DNA of 64,000 nt from Asterias amurensis (lineage: Eukaryota > Echinodermata > Asteroidea > Forcipulatida > Asteriidae): the NCBI RefSeq assembly GCF_032118995.1, contig NC_092660.1:18710501-18774500 (forward strand). The letters are read 5' to 3'. This document shows positions 1 to 12,400 of the stretch, piece after piece. How positions within the stretch are numbered: position 1 is the first letter of the stretch; every line of letters begins with the position of its first letter. The translations under genes were made by a program, and so were the position numbers. A model generated the notes under the pieces. It ran no database searches and was not told the DNA's origin. It saw nothing but the letters and a program-made list of their open reading frames with translations.

Positions 1-30
1 ATGCACAAATCCTTTAAGTTGAGGGGTTTC

Positions 31-296
31 ATGGCTTGGCGGTCTAGGGTGGTGGACTCAAGCTCTGTAGTTTACCGATTGTGGGTTCCAGACCCGGTCT
101 GTCAGTCACACAACACTTGTGTTCTTGAGCAAGGCGCTTTACCATAAATGCTTCTCTCCACCCGGGAGTACAATTGGGTACTGACGAGAGCTTGGGAGTA
201 ACCTGGGCTGGAATGGCATCCTGTCCAGGGGTTAGAAATATTCTAAGTTGTTTAATGCCTAGAAAACCGGAGATAAACACTGCCCTGATAAGCCAT
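31..296 (+). repeat. tRNA-derived SINE, S1-related
   Basis: A tRNA-like head (GGCGGTCTAGG ... GTGGGTTCCAGACC) is followed by GTGTTCTTGAGCAAGGCGC and a body ending near GACAGGATGCCATTCCAG read from the other strand. It lies just past the MUTYH stop codon, so it probably falls in the 3' UTR. Confidence 0.6.
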
Positions 297-432
297 TGAC
301 CTGGTACAGACAGGAGATTAGTGCATTGAACACATAGAATTTAAGCATAGAATTCCATGCTAAGCAGAACAGTAAGCAGAGTTGTGAGATTGGGCTGTAC
401 AAAAGAAGTACCGGTCACCTAGTTTGAGTTCA

Positions 433-3400
433 TCATTTCTTCTGCACTGGTTTGAAGAAGGAATCCAAACCCGTTTGCTTCTTAACATCTCCCGTCTTTT
501 TGGAGTCAAACTTCATCTTTTTGGAATTCACCTAAAAAAAAAAAACACATACAAAAACAACTGTAGTTGAAGCATATGCTTATAAACACCCGGTACACAG
601 GCTTTGGGAGCAGTAAGCGAACATCAATATCTAATAATAATAATAATATTAATAACAATCGTTTTTTTATTTCGCTCTTTTCATACTCAAAGGCTTCTCA
701 TTACCCCTGTAACTGGGCCATTTAATTAATTCCTTAAACAATCTCAGCTCCCTGGGTAGTATACAGCCTGTGCAACAAATATGCGCTACTAAACTAAATC
801 AATCACAAGAACCATCTCTGCCCTCACAGGTACCAATTTACCCCTGGGTGGAGAGAAGCAATTATAGTTAAGTGTCTTGCTCGGGGACAGTGGTGTCACG
901 ATCAAGACTCAAAACCACATTCTGTTGGAACAGAAACACCAGAGCTTGAGTTCGGCGCTCTTATTTCACTCGGCTACGACAAACAATAATTTGACCAATC
1001 GGCTGTCATAACACCGGTTTTGGACTCGCAGATCAAAACTAGTTGGTTTTTTCTTAAACATTAAAAACCATAGGATTTTCATGAAAAAAATTTTTTTAAG
1101 GAAAGTTTATACTGAGTCATCTGTGTGGAAAGCAGTGAATATTTCCATTTTTAATCCCGATGTTGAGCAACCCTTTAAATGCACTGAACACTATTGGTAG
1201 TTACTCAAAATAATTCTTAGCATAAATTTTATGCTAAAAATTACCAAGTAAGTTTTTATTAGAACCTTTCTTGGTAATGAGCAATGGAGAGCTGTTGATA
1301 GTATAAAACAATGTGAGATAAACAGCTTCCTCTGAAGTAGCATAGCTTTTGAAAAAGAATTTTTCACTCAAATAACAAAAGACTTCAGGCCTGAAGCCTT
1401 TTACTATGCATCTGAACCTAAAAAGTTGTGCAACAAGGGTGTTTTATCTTACATAATTCTCTGACAATTTTGATGACCATTTGAGCCAAAATATTCACAG
1501 GCTTGTTATTTTATGCACATGTTGGGATACACCAAGTGAGAAAATGGAGAATTAATAAACATGAACAGTGTCTTTAAGATTAAATTAAAACAATGATTTT
1601 TTATGAGGAGCACATCAATCTATCTTTATTACACTACCTTTGGCGGACTGAGTGATTTTAGGTAGGCACTAAAACATTTCTTCATCGCTGTCGAGACAGC
1701 TCCAGACCAGAAGTCCTGGGCCGTGAACCACTTATAAGACGGACTACCAGCCATAGGAGTAGTTTCTTTGATGTCCTGATCATAAGCAGTAAATGTCTCA
1801 ACGCAATACGTCTGCTCAATGTGAGAAAATATGTGGACCACCTGGCAACAGAAAATTGAGAAAAAAATAGGGTATAATTTTTAGGTTCCTGAATATTCCG
1901 ATTATATCCTGATGTTTTGAAACCCCTATGTTCCGACATTTAGACTGAAGGAATTGTTGCATACGGCAGTTAAAGGCAGTGGACACTTTTGGTAACTACT
2001 CAGAATAATTGTTAGCATAAAAACTTACAGCGGTTGTACTTGGTAACAAGCTGTCGATAGTAAATAAAAAACCACGAGAAATGGCTCCCCCTGAAGTAAC
2101 ATAGTTTTTGAGAAAGAGGTAATTTCTCACTCAAACATTAAAAGACTTCAAGCCTGAAGCCTTTTTTTATAAGGTATCTTAAAGCACACAAATTTGTGCG
2201 ACAAGGGTGTTTTTTTTCTTCTTTCATTATTCTCTTGCAACTTTGATGACCAATTGAGTCCAAATTTTCACAGGTTAGTTAGTTTGTGCATATATTGGGA
2301 TACCAAGTGAGAATACTGGTCTTTGACTAGACTTGTGGACAAGTCGTTAATGGTCCCAAATGCGGTGAGATAGTCAAGTTGTCACTGCTCTCGCACGAAC
2401 TGCTGGTTGCAAGTCTAGTCTTTGACAATAATGTAACAAAGGTTATAGTGATTTTAACACTGGACAGTTTATTTCATAGGTTGTACCAGACACGACGTAA
2501 GAAATATAACGGTAAGAAGTATTTTGTCTGCTCATTTTGTTTGGACCACGGAATGTTTTTGGACCACCTGGAGATCATTTTGAATGACGGAATTATTGCA
2601 TTTGGGGGGTAAACAACAACGTGTTTATAGTTTGCACTATACGCTGCCAACGTAAGCAACAGGGAATGGCAATGTCAATTGCCATGAACTTCTTTCAAGG
2701 CCATCCCAGGGGACCTTGGATAGTTTTGTTTTCCCTGCTGGACTCCAGGAAAGGACTGAGTAAACAAGGATTCGTCATAAATCAATCAGGAATGAGATTC
2801 GATGAATGTTGTAATTACTGAGAACTTGCCGACCAGGTGGCCCAATTTCATAAAAAATAGGCTAAACACAACAAACTTATGCTTATCAGCATGACCGGGG
2901 CCCAATTTCATAGAGCTGCTTAATCACAAAATTTTGCTTAAGCAAAAAAATCCTTGCTTAGTAAAATCAGATTACTGGCCAAGACTCCACTCAATTGTTA
3001 TGCTAAGTAAACAAAAGCTAAATACCAGTCACAAGCAATGTATATGGCATGAAATTTGGGCCAGTAACATGTGTAAAATAAGCAAGCTATTTTCGTGCTT
3101 GAGCACATTTTTTGCTTAAGCAGCTCTATGAAATTGGCCCCAGAGGCTATCAGCCAAAATACCATATCCAGGGGAGGCAACTTTTTATTTCAGATATCAA
3201 ATAATAAACCACAATGAACACTGATGAATGTATGATTTGGGGTTTAACAAAGTCAAATTGACTAAAGCTGGATTTGAACCAACAACCTACTGGTAATATA
3301 GTGACGTGCCGGTGCTCTTCCAACTGAGCTATCTAACCCATATGTATGTTGGCAGCCTCTGTATTTTGTCAATATCTTTACTTCGGGTTGCCAGTCAGAA

Positions 3401-6400
3401 CTCATACAATGGTTAATTTACCAAGTCAGTTTCCCCTGTGGTTTATTATTTGATATCTTTATTAGAGGCTGAGTATTTGTTTTCCTTCTCAGAATTGCTT
3501 ACTGGAGGGATTTCTCTACACTATTTTATTAAATGATAAACTTGTGTAACTGTTGCGGTAAATGCCGCCTGTATTTCTGCCATCCACCAATTTGCAAAAT
3601 TTACGGCTATGACGTTGGGAAAAGGCTATTCATACAACTTAAGTGGACAAAACTTCAATGGCTTATGGCAGTTGTATTTAAAAAATTTCTACGCCAATTA
3701 CACAACTCCCAAAAGATTTTTTACACAGATTTGCCTCGATGCTCTCTGAGGTGATTGTGTTGCATTTTAGCGAAAAAGGGAACTGAGGACTCGGGGGAAA
3801 GTTTGTCAGTCAAACAAAGAACATAAAAAGTGTGCTCCTACAAACAAATTATCCACACAAGAAATGTGTTAGAGAGGAGTTTTTCATGTCGTGCCAAAAT
3901 CAGTACAATAATTTCCCAGGGGGGAATATGTTGTTTATCATGCATGAAAAGTCAATTTAGTCTGTCATGTTTTTTTATTATATGAAATGAATTATCCACG
4001 TGGCTAGAAGGTGCACACTCCCTTGGCAATAGTAAAGCAGGGCAGAGTGTGAAATGCTGCTTTTAATAACGGCTTTCGTACATATCCCCTGCTTCACAGT
4101 GTATCACTACCTTGTGTAGCATGTAAATATATTGGTGTTACAAGGGTTGACCGATGAATAAAGACAAAAAGAAGAATAAAGTGAGCGGGGACCCTCCTTT
4201 GATTTGGTTATATCAGGAACTTTATTGAAGATTACTCCTGGGCTAATAACAGAAGGAGCTCAAAGAAGAAGTACATGGGAAAACTGGATCAGGCCAGTGT
4301 AAAAATATGTTACACTGTGGGAGCCAGAACAGCAGAGAACAATCTACGAAGACAAGCGCTTTATACTTTCGAAGGGCATCTCAAAGCGCTTAGGCATACA
4401 GTATTTTCTGCAAGGTATGTGGGGCTGGTTTACAAGGTGCTGTGGCGCAATGCTGCCAATCCAGCCAGGAACACCGAGGTGGAAACCCCTTCTCTTTTCG
4501 GTTACTGCACCGGGTTCTTTTACGTGCGTTACACAACACATGGAACCAACGGCTTTACGTCCTATTCGAGGGACAAAGCAATGGTTAAAGACACAGGTGT
4601 CGCGACTGGGACTCAAACCCACACTCTGCTGATCAGAAACACCAGAGTTTTAAATTTGATTCCACGACACTTCCATAATATAATGAAACTAGTGTCATTA
4701 TATTGGGATTGGTCAAGCTTGGTCAATGGGGGTTGGTTGTGCTATGGAGCTATAAAAAGTATAGCTCCATGGTTGTGCATACCACAGTGCTGATTTATGA
4801 GCCTGCGTGCATGGTCAAGAAGGACATTATGACGTACAATGACGTACAGAACTTGAAAATAGGGGATTAATTGCATTATTAATGGGGTTATAAGGTTGGA
4901 ATGTTTTGAGGAATTATAACTATTGAAATAAATTCTGGTAATGGCAGCTGGTTTTGGGGGCTTACTCTCTAACATAAGGCTTTTGGACCGTATGTACGAA
5001 AAGTACACAAGTCTTATAAAGTTTATGGAATTACCTATATTAAATATCATATTAAATTGCCTTTAATCAAAAAAGAAAAGGTAATCTTTATTTAAAGGCA
5101 GTGGACACTATTGATAAGTACTCAAAATAACTAATAGCATGAAAACTTACTCGGTAACAAGCAATGGAGAGCTGTTGATAGTATAAAACATTGTAAGAAA
5201 CGGCTCCCTCTGAAGTAACGTAGTTTTCGAGAAAGAAGTACTTTTCCAAGAATTTGATTTCGAGACCTCAGAACAAGATTTAGAGGTCCCAAAATCAAGC
5301 ATCTTAAAGCACATAACTTTGCGTGATGAGGGTGTCTTTTTCTGCCATTATTATCTCGTAACTCCGACTATCAATTGAGTTCAAATTTTCACAGGTTTGA
5401 TGTTATAATAGACCAAGAGAGAATACTAGTCTTCAACAATTACCAATAGTGTCCAGTGTCTTAAACAGGTACAGACAATTATTTCATCAGTGGTTTTGTA
5501 GTTCTACTAAATTGTTTTGTCGTGTTATTTCATAATTAAAATTAGCCTTTGAGACAGACTCTGCATGAGGTCAAAATGTAAGGCCATTAATTTTGTTTTT
5601 CCTTTTGGTTGGTAAGCAGTTTTCAACAGCTTTCCATTTTCTTATTTCTTTATCCTTAAAGAGATTACCGATACACACAAGCCAAAACTAAGACATTATT
5701 TTTAACAAACAATAGGGTTTTAGCGGACAAAATTGGACATCGATGCCGAAGACAAAACGTCTTGAACCCAAGACATGATTGAAGAAACTGAGGTTCAACG
5801 AACCGACATGACTGCCCCAGACAGAACAAATTTTATTTGCTCCATTTTCATAGTAGGTATTATGCAAGGCGGCGAAGCGCGTCATTTTAATCTCAATTCA
5901 AGGAGTGTATTTCCATCAGCTGACGTCTCGCATCAATCAAACCTCGTTAACTTCAATGTGTCTACCCAGATGAGCCTTTAAGGGCTTTAAAGGGGCAGCC
6001 GGTCACCTTGGGTTTGGTGACAGTGCTTAAAAGTATAAAAGTATTTTAGGAAGATTAAAATACCTCAGGTCAAAGGTGCTGCCTAAAAAAGACACTGAAC
6101 ACCTTTGCTATTGTCAAAGACCAGTCTTCTCAATTGGTGTATCTCAACATATGCCCAAAGTAACAAACCTGTGAAAATTTGAACTCAATTGGTAGTCTAA
6201 GTTGCGATATAATAATGGAAGAAAAAACACCCTTGTCACACGAAGTTGTGTGCTTTCAGATGCTTGATTTCGAGACCTCAAAATTGAATTCTGATGTCTT
6301 GAAATCAAATTCAAATATTTTAGTGGAAAATGTTTTCTTTCTCAAAAACGTTTCTTCAGAGGGAGCCGTTTCTCACAATGTTTTATTCTATCAACAGCTC

Positions 6401-9400
6401 TCCATAGCTCGTTACCAAGTAAGTTTTTATGCTAACAATTATTTTGAGTAATTACCAATAGTATCCAGTGCCTTTAATTAACAGCATTCATGGAAGTATT
6501 ATAAGAATATTAAAATAGCTCAGGTGCTACGTTTATAATAATTATCGTTTTTTATATAGCGCCTTACACACCCAACAGGCGTCTCAAGTGCTTCCAACCG
6601 CTGGTCACCCGGGCCATTTCATACCTCCCTTAAAGGATTTGGGTACTTTTTTCAAAATGTCCATAGATTTACATTAAATTTACAGGGTTTGAAGATAATG
6701 ATAGTGGAAAGCTTCCCTTCAAATCTTACTTACTGAGGTGCTGTAGTTTTTGAGAAATGAGTAAAACAATGTCATGAAAGTACGTTTGTTAATGATTAAA
6801 ATAATTTTCAACTCATGAGACGAAAATTATTTTCATGACATTGTTTAACTCATTTCCCAAAAACTACAGCACCTCAGCACAAAGTATTTTCAGGGAAGCT
6901 TTCTACTATCATTATCTTCAAACTGTGTAAGTTTAGTGTAAATCTGTGGACATTGTGTTTTTTGTCCTACAAAAGTTACATAGACCCTTTAAACCATCTC
7001 AGCTCCCTGGGGAGTAAATAGACTGTGTAACAAATATGCAATATTAAGCTAAATCAATTGCAAGTACCACTTCTGCCCTCATGGGGACTCATTTACCCTT
7101 GGGTGGAGAGAAGCAATTATGGTTAAGTTTCATGCTCAGGGACACAAGTGTCTGATGAGTAACGACCGGGACTCGGACCCACACTCTACTGAAACAGAAA
7201 CACCAGAGCTTGAGTTCGGTGCTCTTATCTGCTCGGCCATGACACCCCACAATGCCTTCACTGCAGTAACTGAATCCTTCTACAGAGGGTGTCAAAGTCT
7301 GTTTTTGTGGCAGAGTCCGTATGAAAGAGGAAAAAATATTACAAGTCTCTGACCTCAATTTCAAGTGTCATAATTGTGTATTTATTTGAAACTCTTCTGG
7401 AGTGAAATTTGAAATCTGACGCCATTGCATGACATGGGTATTATCCACAAGGAGCCTGGCTTGTAAAGTAGAATGCACTACCATCCTAACTTTTTACGAA
7501 GCAATGATGTTCAAGTGCCTTGTTCAAGGGCACAAGTGTCATGACTGGGATTCGAACCCACATTCTGCAGCTGACAACACCAAAGCTTGGACTCAGTGAA
7601 CTAGACTGCTTAGCACTGGCACGCTCTAGAACGCAGGGTCATGGGTTTGAATCTCAACTGAGTAGTTTAGTTTGTACATTTGTTTCCAACTGGTCTCAAC
7701 AAGCACAGAGTCGAGCGTTTATCACAAATAGGACAACACAAAAAATTAGAAAGTAATTTAGTTTTCTTACTTCACCAACTGAATGCCTTTCTTTCTCCAC
7801 AGAAATCTTCATTTTGAGTTTGTCTCGTAGTAAACCATTGATGGCTTTTTCCCTCCTGGGCATAGGCCAGCAATCACTGTCCATTGTCACACTAGGAAAC
7901 TCCCACAGGCCAGCGAGTAAACCTTGCAGAAGAAAGAAAACAAACCAGAAATTAATTATCTTGTTTTTAGTCGGCCAAATTACATTTCAAAGGGTGAACA
8001 AAGAAAACTTTACTAGTGCAGGATCTGAACCTGGAGTCTCATGGTTTGTGTGTCGGTGCTCTACTACCAACTGAGCTGTCTAGCCTTAAGTTGGCAGTCT
8101 CCCTATTTTGTCAGAGTATTAGTTTAGGGAAACGCCAGTCATAAAGCCATTCAACATTAACCAGACGTATTGCCAGGGATCACAACAAGTTCATGATACA
8201 ACCTGGGCATTTCAGATCCTAAAGGGATGCAACTTGGTGCATATCAAGGAATAAAAAACAAAGAAATTGACTGGGTAAATTGGGGCAATAAAGACAAATT
8301 TACTAGGGAGGGATTTGAACCTGCGACTTCCAGATAACTTGAGGGTGCTCTACCAACTATACCATCTAGCCCTGTGTTGGCAGTTTCCCTATTTTGTCTT
8401 ATCTTTATTCAGGACATTAGCTAGAAGTCTTAACCAAATCTTATCAAGTCAATTTCAACAGGTTTCCCTCCTGGTTGATTTTTTGCAGAAAAAATTGAGC
8501 CAAAAATAAACGGAGCTATCTTTAATCATACCAGTTTCTGGTCTCTGTACGAGTAGATAGTCTGGTTCCTTCTTGCCATTACTCTTCTTTTCCACTATAC
8601 AAACTGCCGTCTGCAAAAATAAAAAACGGCAAATTAAACAAATTTTTCTCATGTTGGACTCAAGGTTGGGCTCAATTTCACTCAAGTCCCAATTTCATTG
8701 AGTCACAATTTCATTAAAGGCCTTTTCACACTATATGAATGTCTATGTCGAAATGTACGGCTTTTGACACGAGTGTCAGACTTCTCAACATGGAGTGGGA
8801 GCTCTCAACCCTACTACCGAGCAGGGTTAGTTTTGACATGGGGCAAGCGCTCTACACGGTTTAGTGCCGTGTTGAAATGTTCCAGTGAAAAAGGTTCACT
8901 AGTTGACATGTGTCGGACCTGTGTCCAACACAGTTATTTTTCACAGAGCTGCTTAAGCACAGAAAAGTAACTAAGCAAAATAAGGTTACCAGGCAAAGTT
9001 TCATTTCATATTTGCCATCTGTGACTGTTTCCTGCTCATATTTGCTTAGCAGAAAATGCTGAAGCAATTCTTTCTGCTTAAGCAGCTCTATGTATTTCAG
9101 CCGCTTCAGCAGAAAATTTTTCCCAACAATTGTACGCTGAGCAGAAAGGAGCAGTATACCAGTCACAAATTGTGTTTGTGGCATGGTATTTTGGCTGGCA
9201 ACCTTATTTCGGTAAGCATAATTTTGTTGTACTAAGCTACTTTTTCTGCTTAAGCGGCTATATGACATTTGCCCCAGTACTAAGATCTTCGTAAGACAAG
9301 TTGTCGATATCACCATAGTGATTTGTATTGTGACGGCACAGTTTTCTTAGGAAATTAAGATTGAAAAATAAACCAAATGGGCAACAGAATGGGAACATTT

Positions 9401-12400
9401 TAAATTGAGGTTGAACAGGGTTGAACAAACAACCTCCCAGTTAATGTGCCGAAGCTCTACCTACTGAGCTATCTAGCTCTATGTTAGGGGTCCCCCTATT
9501 TTGTTGATATCTTCGTTCAATTTCAACTACTAATTTCCATTATGTCAAAACGGGACCCGACTATTATTCCCCCCAACCTCGGTTTGGTGACATTGGTTTG
9601 AATGGGAGACTGCACCATGACCAATGTCTAGTACCTGTTCTTGTCGAGGTGGTTTCTTCTTTGGCTTTCGAGGGTAGTTCAGAACCCCCAGTTCTTCATC
9701 ATATCCTTCGCTTGCCGGTATACAAAGCTGACAATTATCAGCAGCTGTCAAATTTAGGAAGAGAGAAACTCATCATTGTTATATTCCACCTCAAAAGTAA
9801 ATAACAGGGCCTAATTTAATAAATTTCATAAATTTCATAAATTTTGTTAAAGGAACACGTTGCCTTGGATCGGTCGAGTTGGTCTTTGAAAAGCGTTTGT
9901 AACCGTTTTTTATAAAATGCATATGGGTAGAAAGATGTTGTAAAAGTAGAATACAATGATCCACACAAACATGCCTCGAAATTGCGTGATTTTCCTTTTA
10001 CCTTGTCGACTAACACGTCGGCCATTTATGGGGGTCAAAATTTTGACTCCCATAAATGGCCGACCATGTTAGTTCGCACAGTAGAAGGAAAACCACGCAA
10101 TTTCGAGGCAAACTTGTGTGGATCATTGTATTCTACTTTTAAAACATCTTTCCAACCATATGCATTTTATAAAAAACGGTTACAAACGCTTTTGTTTTGA
10201 CCAACTCGTCCGATCCAAGGCAACGTGTTCCTTTAAGCAGGAGATACTGTTCGACAGGTTTCTTTGCTAAACAAAGATTGAGTTCAGCACCAGCTACAAC
10301 AATCAATTCAATTCAATTCAATGAACATTTATTTCCACAAAGGGTAATCACTTAATAAGAAAACAAAACAATAGATACAATAAACTAATACGTGGAGGCA
10401 TAACCCAGGAAGCCGAAGCTTATAAACGGAATGCCTTAAACAAACAAAAATAGACAATGCAAACTTAACGTAATTTGGGCTGGTAAACTGATTCTGCTTA
10501 GTAATACTAATCTCTGTTTAGCAAGTTGTTGTGCTTACAGATTTATGAAATTGGGAACTTAATCTTGTTTATAATATGATAACAACAATATCGTTTGCCC
10601 AGGAGTAAGTTTGTTTAGGGAGTTTGTAGGGGTTTCATAAAAATGATTTTGCATATTTTGGAGCTCTTGTTAATTGAAGTTTATTAAATCAAGGTGATCT
10701 CCAAAGTTAATTATTGGTATCGGTCCCCCCCCCCCCTTCAATCACTTTGTTTAGTCGGGAAACAATTTCTTAACACCATCAGGAATGGGTTAACATTCAT
10801 TCATAAATAACCCAGACAGTTTTTCTACTCCTATTGGTGGAGATTGGTCATGTGGGGGTGTTTAAACGGTTGATGATGACCAGTGTTTATAACTGGCTGG
10901 CTTCCTCGTGTCAGGCGCGTAACATTATCACGCTGAACGCTCAACTCATAGCTAAGAGTAACAGCGCATAATCTACTTCTACGCGCGCGCGTAATCTATT
11001 TCTAAGCATGCGCGCGTATACATAACCCACGCGCAACAAACAGACTCTTCACAGAGTTTTTTTAAAAAGTATTTCAAACCTTGGAAGTTCAACTGTCAAA
11101 GTGTCTGTAATTGTATTTTTTTAACAAAAGGGCATTTATGAATGGGAATAAAAGAGTAGTGACTTGTTCTTAAACGTCCGTTTAAAACCTTGCAGGGTCT
11201 TTGCCGTGCGCTAAAGGCGAAGGCTCGGGCCTTTATCACACGGCAATTCGACCCTGCCGGCTTTAAACGGCCGTGTAAGAACTCGTCACTACCCTTTTAT
11301 TCCCTTATTTACTGACCACATTCTATGTCGGGCACAATGTCTTCCTGCTTCACCCTGAAGGAGCTGAATTCCTCTTTGTGTTTTTCTTCATAGTATGACT
11401 GCACTCTATCCTTCTGCAAAATCAAACCCCAATGGTAAATGTTTTGATTGAATGAGTACAAAATACATGAAATCAATATACAACTTGTTGGTTTCAAAGG
11501 CATGCGCTTTAACAATTAAATTAATCTTTGAATATGAATTTGGTTTTATTCTTTTCACCAATTTGTAATCACAGGGTTAAGAGCCATTGTTGACACAAAA
11601 GTCTGAAATAAGGAAAAAGGGGGTTGGACATACTCCCAGTTGACTTATTCTTAACTAACTAAAAACATTGGATATAATAACAGTCAATACAGTATAGCAC
11701 ACATTCTTAAAAGCGAAGCATACGTTTTTTTTTTAACCATTCCATTGTTGTAATATAAATGTTTACACAACAAACTATCATGTCAAAATTTCAAAAGGTG
11801 GTCGCGTTTTTGAGAAAATCCTTAATAGGAATACAAAATCTGATAAGCGTTACTACATTAATATCAGATTAAAAATTGGGGCATAAAAACTTATAGTTTT
11901 GTTTATACATATAACCACGTTACTTTGAAGTGAAATGTTTCTCAAAATGCTTTATACTATCAAAAGCTCCTGTAGGCTTCTAACCAACAGATGTAATGTC
12001 ATAAATTTATAGAGTAATAACCAAACGTTTGCCTTCCCTTAAAAGATGCATGTATGACTAACAAAATATTTAGATATTTTCTTACATGATGGTAGGCCCG
12101 GCAGAGCTTCTTGATCGGACATTTGTCACAAGAGGGCGCTTTGGTTGTACAGATCGTCGCGCCAAGTTCCATCATAGCTTGGTTGAAATCACCCGGACGC
12201 TTCGCATCCACAAGAGTATTGGCCAGTGACCTGGTAATAATAATAATAATACACAACTTTTTTTAAGCGCTCGCCTATAAGCGCACATTCAGTATTTTCC
12301 TGCAAGGTATGTGGGACTACGTTTTTGAATTATGAGACCTACTCCTTTTACATAGTACCATGTAATGGTTTACAAGGTGCTGTGGCGCAATATACTGCCG

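Noticed and set aside
4275-4793. Plus-strand open frame of 172 codons
   Set aside because: It lies over an S2 SINE read backwards, and the same frame fragments recur at other S2 copies. No domain and no splice context.
9847-10236. piggyBac assignment for the TTAA foldback elements
   Set aside because: TTAA fits, but the ends start with AG rather than CC, and a THAP fragment in a related element favours Kolobok. Not fully excluded.
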